Of a stretch of 64,000 nt of DNA, positions 52,267 to 60,957 are shown one piece after another (the stretch's first letter is position 1; the number at the start of each line of letters is the position of its first letter). Source of the stretch: DATMRF01 sp035566435 (lineage in GTDB: Bacteria > Verrucomicrobiota > Verrucomicrobiia > Limisphaerales > UBA8199). The stretch covers positions 26,791 to 90,790 of the forward strand of contig DATMRF010000077.1 in assembly GCA_035566435.1 (NCBI GenBank). The letters run 5' to 3'. A program made the translations under genes and the position numbers. A model generated the notes under the pieces. That model worked only from the letters and a program-made list of their open reading frames with translations. It ran no database searches and was not told the DNA's origin.

Positions 52267-52803
52267 ATGAAACACATGACACGTAAATCCGTACTGGCCG
52301 CCTTTCTGCTGGCCACGCTGGGTCAAGCCGTCTCGGTAATTGCCGCCGGTGACCTTGGTGCCGAGGCCAAGATCGCCATTAGCAACCTTCAGCGCGCCGA
52401 TTCAGCCTTAACAAACCTCTTCAATAATTCGGCTGGGTACGCGGTGTTTCCCAGTGTGGGCAAAGGAGGCTTAATCTTCGGGGCTGAGCACGGAAATGGC
52501 ATTGTCTATGAGAAAGCTAAGCCCGTCGGGGAAGCCACGCTGACGGAAATCAACGTTGGGCCGCAGGTCGGCGGGGGCACCTTCTACGAAGTGATTTTCT
52601 TCGAGACCGCCGAGGCGCTCGCCAACTTTAAAGAAGGGCATTTTGAAATGAGCGCCAAGGTCAATGCCACGGCGGCGGCGGAGGGCGCTGCGCTGGACGC
52701 CAAGTATCGGGATGGAGTCATCGTCTTCACCCTTCCACGCAACGGCCTGATGGCCCAGGCAGCCATCGGTGGCCAAAAGTTCAGCTATAAGCCACTGGAC
52801 TGA
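52267..52803 (+). CDS. Exported SYLF-domain (YSC84-like) lipid-binding protein
   Basis: The protein has 178 residues with a signal peptide (VLAAFLLATLGQAVSVIAA). The SYLF signature strings are present: NNSAGYAVFPSVGKGGLIFG, then GEATLTEINVGPQVGGGTFY and EVIFFETAEALANFKEG. The family binds lipids, in eukaryotes phosphoinositides. In bacteria these small exported versions are thought to act at the outer membrane; that is not shown here. The start follows an A-rich leader (CAAAATCAATT before the ATG) without a Shine-Dalgarno site. Confidence 0.92.
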   Translation: MKHMTRKSVLAAFLLATLGQAVSVIAAGDLGAEAKIAISNLQRADSALTNLFNNSAGYAVFPSVGKGGLIFGAEHGNGIVYEKAKPVGEATLTEINVGPQVGGGTFYEVIFFETAEALANFKEGHFEMSAKVNATAAAEGAALDAKYRDGVIVFTLPRNGLMAQAAIGGQKFSYKPLD

Positions 52804-53072
52804 TCGTCCGTGGCTTGCGCGAGGGAGCGACCCGTCCCGCTCTATGCTGCTCTGGCCGTCCCAGTTTCTCTCCTCCGTCGTCCTAACGCCAAGGACGCTT
52901 GGACGACTGCTCGCGCTCAGGAGCGGGGCCGATCGCGCACCCGGCCGCGCTCCATGGTTTGAGCTAGGGGAACCATTACCATGATTCCGGCGCCAGGAGC
53001 AGCACTCCCGTGATCCCACGGGGCCCCCGCTCCTTTTAGCCTTCGTAAATCCAGTCTCTAAATCGATTTTTT

Positions 53073-53645
53073 ATGGACACAACTGTATTCCTGACGTTTT
53101 GGCTAATTGTGCTGGCCCGCATAACCGACGTGACGTTGGATACCATCCGCACGGTCTCGATAGTGCAAGGCCGACGCAGGTTTGCCGCTGTGCTCGGTTT
53201 TTTCGAGGCGGTTGTCTATATCAGCGCCGTCGCCAAGGTTCTCCTGAATATGGATCATCCGGTATATGCTCTGGCCTATGGCCTGGGGTTTGCCACGGGT
53301 ACTTACCTCGGGATCGTCATCGAGCAACGCCTGGCCTTTGGCGAACAGCTCGCCTCGCTTTTTACATACAAAGGAGCCGAGTTAGCCAAGGCTCTATGCG
53401 CCGCCGGTTACCGATTGGCTGAGGTAAGAGGGCACGCGCGTGAAGGCGACCTGACCATACTCTACGCAGGGATCCCGCGTCGGGACGCGTGGAAGCTCCT
53501 CCGCGATGCCACCGCGATTGATGAGCGGTGTTTCTGTGTCGTTAACGACGTACGCATGGCGGGGTTTCCGGCGCGCCAGGGAGCTGCGACCAACACGAAA
53601 CCTCGTCTGAGCATTTTTTACGGGCTCTTTCATCTGTTTCATTAG
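53073..53645 (+). CDS. UPF0316 membrane protein (DUF5698/DUF2179)
   Basis: The protein has 190 residues. Three hydrophobic segments at the N-terminus (TVFLTFWLIVLARITDVTLD, FAAVLGFFEAVVYISAVAKV, YALAYGLGFATGTYLGIVIE) are followed by a small cytoplasmic domain rich in charged residues (LAKALCAAGYRLAEVRGHAR). This is the DUF5698 plus DUF2179 layout of the UPF0316 family. The function of the family is unknown. It starts 270 bp after the SYLF gene; no gene was found in that spacer. Confidence 0.88.
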   Translation: MDTTVFLTFWLIVLARITDVTLDTIRTVSIVQGRRRFAAVLGFFEAVVYISAVAKVLLNMDHPVYALAYGLGFATGTYLGIVIEQRLAFGEQLASLFTYKGAELAKALCAAGYRLAEVRGHAREGDLTILYAGIPRRDAWKLLRDATAIDERCFCVVNDVRMAGFPARQGAATNTKPRLSIFYGLFHLFH

Positions 53646-53679
53646 AACTGCCAGGTTATAGGACGTAGGGACGCCTGTG

Positions 53680-53803
53680 GAGACTATATCGAAAGGGGGA
53701 TTCCAAAATCTGCTGCACGAACGATGGCATCAAAGCCAATTCAAACCGATGCTTCATTCTGGAAAAAGCTCGATGGAACTCTCAAGAAAGCATTTATGAG
53801 TCA
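53680..53803. repeat. Diverged repeat before small ORF 1 (partner at 54290-54378)
   Basis: A roughly 100-bp stretch around the start of the small-ORF trio resembles the stretch before the lipoprotein gene at 54390. Over 30 bp around 53697-53726 and 54310-54339, 22 positions match; further along, GATGGAACTCTCAAGAAAGC faces GATGGACTCCATAAGAAAGC. The repeat may be a duplicated promoter/leader. Confidence 0.5.
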
Positions 53804-53867
53804 GACAAATCGATTTGGCGTGGCTTGCGAACCTCGCACCGCCAACAACAAGGAGGAATCACGATGA
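53724..53867 (+). CDS. Small ORF 1 of an overlapping trio (47 aa)
   Basis: The reading from 53724 gives MASKPIQTDASFWKKLDGTL followed by about 27 more residues, ending at a stop that overlaps the next start by 4 bp. It has an amphipathic helix-like part (SFWKKLDGTLKKAF). No family is recognised. The main evidence is the ATGA overlap with the second ORF, and a possible diverged duplicate of its first part near 54330. Confidence 0.35.
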   Translation: MASKPIQTDASFWKKLDGTLKKAFMSQTNRFGVACEPRTANNKEESR

Positions 53868-54016
53868 TGTTGACGCACATGATCTCCCTCCTCTCATTGG
53901 CTCTCCTCTGTGGGATGGCGTGGCATAATCGACCGGCCAGAAAGCTGGATCGCCAACAGCAGCCAGAGCAAGAGCCGATCGGCGACTCCCAAACGGTGCA
54001 AACCGGTAAACCATGA
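53864..54016 (+). CDS. Small ORF 2 of an overlapping trio (50 aa, one membrane segment)
   Basis: The ATG at 53864 follows an excellent ribosome-binding site (AAGGAGGAATCACG), so this start is secure. The peptide has one N-terminal hydrophobic helix (MLTHMISLLSLALLCGMAW), then a Gln/Glu-rich polar tail. It overlaps both neighbouring small ORFs by 4 bp. It could be a small membrane protein or a short exported peptide. No family is known. Confidence 0.6.
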   Translation: MMLTHMISLLSLALLCGMAWHNRPARKLDRQQQPEQEPIGDSQTVQTGKP

Positions 54017-54225
54017 ACAGCTCTTCGTCAGTCCGGGGCGAAAATGGCCAGCCGTCGGCGGGAGCGAAGTCCGCGCCAGACAAAACGGCTGCGATGCTGT
54101 TGGACGAACAGTCGATGGTTCGATCATGCATGAATCTCACCGGGTGTTGCGAGTCGCAGGGGCGTGCGGTGTTCATGTTCACCTCCCGCGAGATCGAGAA
54201 GAACAATTCTAAGTCTGGGCATTAA
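54013..54225 (+). CDS. Small ORF 3 of an overlapping trio (70 aa)
   Basis: The start overlaps the previous stop by 4 bp (ATGA), which hints at translational coupling, but there is no Shine-Dalgarno site of its own. The peptide is polar with a Cys cluster (SCMNLTGCCESQGRAVFMF) and no membrane segment. No family is recognised. Confidence 0.35.
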   Translation: MNSSSSVRGENGQPSAGAKSAPDKTAAMLLDEQSMVRSCMNLTGCCESQGRAVFMFTSREIEKNNSKSGH

Positions 54226-54389
54226 CCTTACGTGAAAGTAAATGCGTAAGCTTCGGGTGCCGTAGCATTGATAAAGCTTGTGAGACAGAGCGCGTTTCCC
54301 GAACGAGGCATTTCAGAATCCGCCGCACTGATTATGGCCACCACCTTATCTTTGCCCGATGGACTCCATAAGAAAGCATGAGGTAGTCC

Positions 54390-55511
54390 ATGATTATGGC
54401 TAAGCTACCGAATTTCCTGCACCTGAGGTGCCGGGACGAACGTGCCCTCCTAGGCATTTTCATCCTCTTGGTGTTCGTGGTTGGAACCAGCGGCTGTGCA
54501 AGTCATCGCCCGGCTCACCTCCAGCTCGAGCCGCCAAGCCATGTTCCAGCTTTGAGGGATGCCGAGGCTGCCTGGAACATCAGATTGCTGAGCTATAACA
54601 TATGGGGTTTGCCTGGCTGGATGACCGGGGCGCGGTCAGGACGTTACCCGCAGATCGCGCGCGAGTTGGACCGCCTGAATCCCGATATCATCTTGCTGCA
54701 AGAAGCCTGGACCGCTAAAGCCCGAAAATCCGCCCCTGCCACAGACAGTTGGTGGAGAGCACGAGCCGCCGGGCAACACACGTTTTTCCAGCAAAGCGGC
54801 TTGATGACATTGTCCAAATTCCCAATTATGGGCGGTGAGTTCTATCCCTTCTCGCGCGCGGCCTTTCCGGACCGATTGGTGAGCAAGGGAGTCCTAAAAA
54901 CCACCATCTGCTTGCCCGACGGGTCAATACTGAACGTCTGGAACGTGCATCTTCAAGAGGGGGGTCCGGCCGCCGTCCGCCGGTCGCAAGTCCAGGAGCT
55001 AGTCTCCCGTGTCCAAGCGGCGGAGGATGGCCAAATCGCCGACCTGGTTGGCGGCGATTTCAACTGCACGCCCGAGAGCCCGTTCTTCCAGGAACTGCAG
55101 CAAGCACTGGGCCCCACCGTATACGAACTCGGCGGGGGAAAACCGTTTGTGACGTGGAATAACCTGTCCGCAAAACCTGGCGCCGGTCAGACATTGGATT
55201 ACATGTTCGTTCGCGAACACCAGGTCCTGCAAAGCGTCGAGGCTTTCGCCCGGGTGGCCTTCGCGGGACCAAGCCCTGCGCAGCAGCTTTCCGACCATCT
55301 TGGTCTCGAAGCCGTCGTGAGGTTCAGCCCGGCTGTCGGGCCGGCCTGCTTAGACGGACCAATTTTTCAGCCCGCCCCAATCCGAGTGGTCGCCACCCGC
55401 CCCTCTAGCTATCCCACTAGGAACGTGAGGGCGACGAACATCAGGACGGGAAAGCGAGAAGCGCGAGAGGCTTGGGGTTTCGCCGCAGGTGTTCCAGTGG
55501 GGCCGAGGTGA
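54390..55511 (+). CDS. Lipoprotein of the endonuclease/exonuclease/phosphatase family
   Basis: The protein has 373 residues. The signal peptide ends in VGTSGC (lipobox). The EEP catalytic landmarks are visible: LLSYNIWGLPGWM, the metal-binding Glu in NPDIILLQEAW, His in NVWNVHLQ, the Asp-Asn pair in LVGGDFNCTPES and the final Asp-His in LSDHLGLEAVV. Family members hydrolyse phosphodiesters (sphingomyelinase-, DNase- or inositol phosphatase-like); the substrate is not clear. The lipid anchor places it in the envelope. The last ~60 residues (from about 320) are outside the domain and Arg/Pro-rich. Confidence 0.9.
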   Translation: MIMAKLPNFLHLRCRDERALLGIFILLVFVVGTSGCASHRPAHLQLEPPSHVPALRDAEAAWNIRLLSYNIWGLPGWMTGARSGRYPQIARELDRLNPDIILLQEAWTAKARKSAPATDSWWRARAAGQHTFFQQSGLMTLSKFPIMGGEFYPFSRAAFPDRLVSKGVLKTTICLPDGSILNVWNVHLQEGGPAAVRRSQVQELVSRVQAAEDGQIADLVGGDFNCTPESPFFQELQQALGPTVYELGGGKPFVTWNNLSAKPGAGQTLDYMFVREHQVLQSVEAFARVAFAGPSPAQQLSDHLGLEAVVRFSPAVGPACLDGPIFQPAPIRVVATRPSSYPTRNVRATNIRTGKREAREAWGFAAGVPVGPR

Positions 55512-56228
55512 CGGCCCTTCGACACTGCATCTAGCTCTAGACCTGTCTCCCCTTCCTTCTGAAGTGCGCATCCCTCGAACGTGGGAGGCGAAAAACCGCC
55601 GCAGGTCCAATAGAAGATTGCCCGCCGCTGCGGTAAACCACCCTTGTGAATGGAATTTATTCAAAATCGACTTGCTGCGCGGCCCTGAGAGGAGATGCGC
55701 AAGAGATAAATGCTACTAAGCAGATCGTCGCGCATCTGGGCGGCATGGTGCGCGCAGTGACCCGGCGCCGCCCAATCAACTGGACGTTTCACTGGCGAGG
55801 AATTTGCCGCGCCATTCGCCCAACCCTGGCCTCACTCGAAAGGTGGAGGGAAACGTCTGGCGCAAGCCCAATAGCTCTTAACACCTTTACGCCCTAAGGT
55901 TTTAGCCGAAATGAAAATGACTAGTACGATCAATACGCCTCCCATTTTGGGTCCGACCAGGTTTCGAATATTGTCGAAGAAGTTGATGACAAAGGCGCGA
56001 GCCGAGCATCACCAGAAGAGACAATTCATTCCTGTCCACCCATTCGAGGTTCTCGGTTTTCAAGTGCCAGTCCGGCCCGTCGACTCTCTAGGAAACGGGG
56101 TTTGCCGCAGCAGTGTGCGGCTCATTCGCCTCTTAAGTGAGGGGAAAGCCTGTGGATGCTCTGCTTAAGCTGATGATAGTCACCGTGATTGTTCTAATCC
56201 TTTGTAGCGGTTGCTTGAGGGAGGGTAA
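55512..56228. other. Long spacer with little coding signal
   Basis: No supported gene lies in the ~700 bp before the ctaB-like stub. A 31-codon reading from a GTG at 56137 (hydrophobic LLKLMIVTVIVLILCSGCL) ends in a 4-bp ATGA overlap with the stub. In heme A operons a membrane protein (COX15) often precedes ctaB, so this may be its tail; it is too short to be sure. A frame at 55911-56168 resembles nothing known. Confidence 0.4.
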
Positions 56229-56435
56229 ATGAAAACCATTGGTCTTTATTGGGAACTCGCCAAGCTCCGGATTCTCTTGATGGTGCTGGTAACGACCTCG
56301 CTTGGGTTTTTCCCTGGAGCACGGGGCAGCGCTTCTGCGCCGCCTCTTTTCCACTATTTCGACAAGGGGAGCAAGGCGGTGGTTGGCAAGGGATTCGCCA
56401 TTTTGCATAGCGGGAAGTTCCGCTTGAGCGGATAG
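56229..56435 (+). pseudogene. Heme O synthase (protoheme IX farnesyltransferase) N-terminal stub
   Basis: The reading starts with YWELAKLRILLMVLVTTSLG, close to the ELTKPRIxxLVLxTTxxGFFLG opening of CtaB/CyoE proteins, but the conserved K-P-R is changed to K-L-R. After about 33 residues the similarity ends and the frame stops at 56435. The catalytic Asp-rich motifs and eight further helices are missing. A single start-stop overlap with an upstream hydrophobic reading suggests a lost operon. Confidence 0.6.
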
Positions 56436-56534
56436 ACTACCTCGAAAGTAGTAGCTAGTAATCGCTCCGTTGCAGCATAGGGGAACCTGTCGCAGGCAAA
56501 ATAGAATCGAGTTCCGGACGCGCTTAGAGTCTCC

Positions 56535-58250
56535 ATGCCAATGAAAGAAAAGCACAGAATAAAGAACGAACTTATGACTAAACTGAAAGTTCATAAACCA
56601 ACGACAACCGTGATTGACTATATCGTCCGGCGACTTGTTGATGAGGGTATCACTGACTGTTTCGGCGTACCGGGCGACTACGCGTTCCCGGTCTGTGACG
56701 CGGTCGTTCGCAACCCAAACATTAGATGGGTCGGCTGCTCAAATGAATTGAATGCGGCCTATGCTGCCGATGGCTATGCGCGCGTCAGGGGCGCCGCAAT
56801 GCTGTCCACAACCTATGCGGTAGGTGAGTTGTCGGCGATCAACGGAGTAATGGGCGCGAAAGCCGAGCGCTCCCTTGTATTTCATGTCGTCGGCATGCCG
56901 TCCTTTCAGAACCAGCGCCTGCGCAAGTGTATGCATCACACCTTTGGAGACGGAGTGTTTGGGAACTTTATCAACATTTCTGCCCAAGCAGCTTGCTGCC
57001 ACGCTTTGATTAATCCAGATAACTGCGTTTTCGAAATGGAACGTGTGATCGCAGAAGCACGTCGTAATAACCAGCCTGCCTACATTGTCGTTCCATCGGA
57101 CTATGCCGTGACACCGGTCACTCCAGCTGATGTGCGGCCTGTGACGCACAAGTCGAATGAGGCATCTCTTAACAAAGCCGTCGCTGCTGTAGCTGAGCGG
57201 CTAAGAATGGCGAAATCTGTTGTTGCGCTGCCTGCGTTCACTCTGTCGCGTTTGCGCTTGCAAAAGGAGGCTCGCCAGCTGATAGAGGCACTGGGGTGCC
57301 CGTTTGCCACCACATCGATGGAAAAGTGCATCATTGACGAAAGTCACCCGCAATTTGCGGGGTTGTACGCAGGTGCGGTGTCCGAGGAGAAGACGCGGCA
57401 CATCGTCGAGGACGCCGACTTGGTGCTTGATCTCGGTGGGGTCAGCCTCAACGACGAAACCACAGCGGGCTTCTCCGGGCGACTCGATTCTGAGCGGTTC
57501 ATCTCGATTGGCCTGACTCACGTCCGCATCGGAGAAAGGGTGTTCGGGAGCGTGCTGCTCGCTGACATGCTCGCAGCGCTCGCAAAACTTGAGTCGCCCG
57601 CACCTTGTTACAGAAGAACACCGGGACCTGCCGCAAGACTAAACGGAAGTTCGTCGGACAAAATCACGATGGACGCACTCTATTCGCGCTACGCGGCGTT
57701 TATCCGCCCGGGCGACAGCGTTGTTCTGGAAAGTGGCAGTTCGAGCCTCGGGCTTCCGCCAATGACGCTCCCCGATGATGTGCAGGTGCATATCCAAATG
57801 TTATGGGGGTCGATTGGTTGGGCCACGGGAGCTGCCGTCGGGATAGCGCTCGCTGATCCCAGCCGGAGAACGATCCTCATCACCGGCGAAGGCTCTCACC
57901 AATTGACGGCCAATGAGATCGGAAATATGGGCCGCTATGGTGCCAATCCAATCATATTCGTTCTCAACAACGACGGTTATATGGTGGAGCGGGCACTAGA
58001 ACCAAACCCAGATTGGGCCTACAACGATTTGGCAAAATGGCGCTATGCCGACTTGCCGCGGGCCTTGGGATGCGGTGACTGGGTAACCGCGCGCGTCGAG
58101 ACGCTGGGTGAACTCGATGCCGCGATGAAAGCAGCGCGCGCGAGTAAATCGGGCGCCTATATCGAGGTCATCAGCGGACGAATGGATATGCCTAAGAATC
58201 TCGCCTTTGCGCACACCCGCCTGAAGGAATTATACGGAGAAACGCCTTAA
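56535..58250 (+). CDS. Thiamine pyrophosphate-dependent 2-oxo acid decarboxylase (pyruvate/indolepyruvate decarboxylase type)
   Basis: The protein has 571 residues, usual for the family. The N-terminal domain reads CFGVPGDYAFPVCDAV and then the conserved Glu in GCSNELNAAYAADGYARVRG. The active-site His pair is in CMHHTFGDG. The C-terminal ThDP/Mg motif is GEGSHQLTANEIGNMGRYG through NNDGYMVE, with Glu at the right place. These mark a pyruvate/indolepyruvate/phenylpyruvate decarboxylase. It splits a 2-oxo acid to CO2 and an aldehyde, in the cytoplasm. A start at the ATG at 56574 is also possible. It is 27 bp before the aldehyde dehydrogenase gene. The preferred substrate cannot be read from sequence. 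Confidence 0.9.
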   Translation: MPMKEKHRIKNELMTKLKVHKPTTTVIDYIVRRLVDEGITDCFGVPGDYAFPVCDAVVRNPNIRWVGCSNELNAAYAADGYARVRGAAMLSTTYAVGELSAINGVMGAKAERSLVFHVVGMPSFQNQRLRKCMHHTFGDGVFGNFINISAQAACCHALINPDNCVFEMERVIAEARRNNQPAYIVVPSDYAVTPVTPADVRPVTHKSNEASLNKAVAAVAERLRMAKSVVALPAFTLSRLRLQKEARQLIEALGCPFATTSMEKCIIDESHPQFAGLYAGAVSEEKTRHIVEDADLVLDLGGVSLNDETTAGFSGRLDSERFISIGLTHVRIGERVFGSVLLADMLAALAKLESPAPCYRRTPGPAARLNGSSSDKITMDALYSRYAAFIRPGDSVVLESGSSSLGLPPMTLPDDVQVHIQMLWGSIGWATGAAVGIALADPSRRTILITGEGSHQLTANEIGNMGRYGANPIIFVLNNDGYMVERALEPNPDWAYNDLAKWRYADLPRALGCGDWVTARVETLGELDAAMKAARASKSGAYIEVISGRMDMPKNLAFAHTRLKELYGETP

Positions 58251-58277
58251 CAAAAACCTACGCAGCAGGAGAAATCT

Positions 58278-59711
58278 ATGCCAGACGCAATTCCAAAATC
58301 ACAATCACAGAAACCAACAATTCAGAGCACGAGCGCCGTCGATTTCAGCAAACTAGCCGCCGATCACCGCGCCTACTTTCAATCCGGCGCAACTCGTGCG
58401 GTGGAGTGGCGAGAAAGCCAGTTGATCGCGTTGCGGTCAATGATGAAAGATCATGCTGAGGACTTCTACGCCGCATTGTGGAGCGATCTTCGTAGAAATC
58501 GTATCGAAGCCGACTTGATCGACGTGAAATACATGACTAGTGAGATCGACCACGTGCTTGCTCATTTCCGGCGCTGGATGAAGCCGGTTCCGATAAGCAC
58601 ACCGCTCCAATTGGCTCCATCGCGCGCACAAGTGCAATTCGATCCTCTTGGAGTCGGACTGATCATCGGGACATGGAATTATCCCTTGATGCTGACGTTG
58701 TCGCCATTGGTGGCAGCGATTTGTGCCGGCAACGCCGCTGTCATCAAGCCTTCGGAGGTATCCGCCGCAACGGCTGAAGCTATCGCGCGGTTCGTTCCGC
58801 AATACCTTGATCGCAAGGCATTCTCTGTCGTCCTCGGCGCGGTTCCCGAAACCACCGCACTGCTCGAACAGCCGTGGGACCACATCTTTTTTACTGGCGG
58901 CACGACAGTGGCCAAGGTCGTCATGACTGCGGCAGCGAAGAACCTGACACCGATCGTGCTCGAACTCGGGGGAAAGAATCCTACCATCGTACACTCTTCG
59001 GCTAATCTGCAAGTTGCGGCTCGTCGCATCGCCTTTGGGCGTTGGTTCAATTCCGGTCAAACGTGCACCGCCCCTGACTACGTCCTCGTATTTAAGGATG
59101 TCGCTGCGGAATTTCTCAGACATCTGAAAGAAGCGTTGATTGAGTTTTATGGAGACGACCCGCAAAAAAGCCCTGATTACGGCCGGATCGCCAGCACGCA
59201 TCATTTTGATCGGCTGGTGGGGCTTCTCAAGAGTGGAACTATCTTCCACGGCGGCCAGCATGATCGAAATGATCGTTTCCTCGAGCCTACCGTGCTGGTG
59301 AACGTGTCACCGGACTCGCCTGCGATGCAGGAAGAGATCTTTGGCCCGATCTTGCCGATCTTGGAGGTGGGCAACCTTGGGGAAGTCATCGACTTCGTCA
59401 ACGCTCGGCCGAGCCCTCTCGGTCTGTATTTGTTCTCCGAGGATCAATCAGTAACTGAACAGATCTTGAACTCAACGGCCTCGGGGGATGCTGTGGTTAA
59501 CGACTGCACCCTCCAGCCGGTTATTCACGATTTGCCTTTTGGAGGCGTCGGGAATTCGGGAATGGGCAAATATCATGGCGAATGGGGTTTCCGCGCATAC
59601 TCGAACGCACGCGGGATTCTGACGCATAGCACACGCATTGACATTGGCGGCCTGCGCTACCCGCCTTATGGCCGCAATCGGATTCTGAGGGAAATGGTAA
59701 TGCCCTCGTGA
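58278..59711 (+). CDS. Aldehyde dehydrogenase (ALDH3-like)
   Basis: The protein has 477 residues. The NAD(P) site is in GLIIGTWNYPLMLTLSPLVA; the catalytic Glu is in LELGGKNPTIV and the Cys nucleophile in FNSGQTCTAPDYVLV. The lack of an N-terminal extension and the length suggest class 3 aldehyde dehydrogenases (fatty/aromatic aldehydes). With the decarboxylase in front it would turn a 2-oxo acid to the corresponding acid through the aldehyde; phenylpyruvate or indolepyruvate would give phenylacetate or indoleacetate. That pathway is inference. An AGCAGGAGAAATCT ribosome site precedes the ATG. Confidence 0.92.
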   Translation: MPDAIPKSQSQKPTIQSTSAVDFSKLAADHRAYFQSGATRAVEWRESQLIALRSMMKDHAEDFYAALWSDLRRNRIEADLIDVKYMTSEIDHVLAHFRRWMKPVPISTPLQLAPSRAQVQFDPLGVGLIIGTWNYPLMLTLSPLVAAICAGNAAVIKPSEVSAATAEAIARFVPQYLDRKAFSVVLGAVPETTALLEQPWDHIFFTGGTTVAKVVMTAAAKNLTPIVLELGGKNPTIVHSSANLQVAARRIAFGRWFNSGQTCTAPDYVLVFKDVAAEFLRHLKEALIEFYGDDPQKSPDYGRIASTHHFDRLVGLLKSGTIFHGGQHDRNDRFLEPTVLVNVSPDSPAMQEEIFGPILPILEVGNLGEVIDFVNARPSPLGLYLFSEDQSVTEQILNSTASGDAVVNDCTLQPVIHDLPFGGVGNSGMGKYHGEWGFRAYSNARGILTHSTRIDIGGLRYPPYGRNRILREMVMPS

Positions 59712-59762
59712 TCATCCGGGCGGAGGAGCCTATTCGCCGCATGAACCGCCAAGGGAGCTGCG

Positions 59763-60674
59763 GTGAATACGTTTACCAAGGTGGTCCTCAAAGGATGTGC
59801 CGGACTTATGGTGGGAATCGTGGGGTCCGTTTCGTGTCTGGCCATTGACTACCAGCCAGGCGATTGGGTTCCACTGCCTCCCGAGACGGGAGTCCTCATG
59901 GGCTACTATGAATTCGGGACGCGAAACGAATATAACAATACGATAACTGGAACGGCAAAGAACAACACACATCTCGACAGTAACATTGGGGTTGCACGTT
60001 ATCTGTATTACAACGAAGTCTTTCACCATCCGTACGTTCTTGATTTCATTGTGCCGTTTGGTGCCTTAACCCACGGCGAGATCAACGGTAAGAATCTGGG
60101 TAGTGCTTCCGGGTTAGGAGATCCAATAGTGTCCGCTGGATTTTGGTTCATCAATGAGCCGAAACAGAGACGATATCTTTCGGCTGCAGATTTCCTGACG
60201 CTACCACTTGGAACTTATGACAATCAAAAGGCAATAAACCTTGGAGGCAACCGATGGCAGAATGACGTGCAGCTGGATTTCACGCAGGGTTTTCTCAATA
60301 AATTCACAATTGATGTTTCGGGTGACTGGATTTACTACTGGAACAACACCGATTTCGGCGCGGCGCATGGGACGCTCAGCCAGGACTCCACATTCAGCGC
60401 TTATGTTTGGCTCAGCTACGATATAAGGTCGGTGCTGCGGACTCAACTGCCAGCGAACGTCTCGATTGGCTATGCGGGCACTTTCGGCGGCATTCAGAAA
60501 CTTGACGGCATCAATACGGGACAAAAGACCGGCGAGGAACAAATCAGGTTCACCTATTCGCAGTTCGTCACACCCGCCTGGCAGTTTTTAATTTCCGTCA
60601 ACCACGACGTTGTCGTGTCCGGTCAATTCAAACAGGACTTCGGTTTGGTCCTGCGCGTCACAAGACTTTTCTAA
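59763..60674 (+). CDS. Outer-membrane MetA-pathway (phenol degradation)-like beta-barrel protein
   Basis: The start is a GTG with an upstream GGGAG. The protein has 303 residues with a signal peptide (CAGLMVGIVGSVSCLA). The rest alternates amphipathic beta strands and ends with an aromatic residue (VTRLF), typical for outer-membrane barrels. It fits the PF13557 'MetA-pathway of phenol degradation' family, whose members are thought to be channels for hydrophobic or aromatic compounds. It lies 51 bp after the aldehyde dehydrogenase, so the trio may import an aromatic or aldehyde-forming compound. Confidence 0.75.
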   Translation: MNTFTKVVLKGCAGLMVGIVGSVSCLAIDYQPGDWVPLPPETGVLMGYYEFGTRNEYNNTITGTAKNNTHLDSNIGVARYLYYNEVFHHPYVLDFIVPFGALTHGEINGKNLGSASGLGDPIVSAGFWFINEPKQRRYLSAADFLTLPLGTYDNQKAINLGGNRWQNDVQLDFTQGFLNKFTIDVSGDWIYYWNNTDFGAAHGTLSQDSTFSAYVWLSYDIRSVLRTQLPANVSIGYAGTFGGIQKLDGINTGQKTGEEQIRFTYSQFVTPAWQFLISVNHDVVVSGQFKQDFGLVLRVTRLF

Positions 60675-60957
60675 CTCCCGTCTGCAATTCGCTTCCGGGA
60701 AATGGCCATTTTCCAAATGAGGCTCTCTCGAAAGGAGGAATTGCTGGTCGGCCAGTGGCGGCAATTTGAATTCTGTCCGAGGCCAAATAGAACCGGAAGC
60801 ACCCGGCTGCTACGGTTTGCATAGATTTGAAAATGAAAAGTCAACAAGTCCGCCGCCGCTGATGAGCAATCGAGAGGCAAATGCGTAAAGCCGAATATCA
60901 AGATCGTTTTAGCGGCGAGTGCAAAAGCAATTAAACAATTGAAAAAAGAGACAATAA

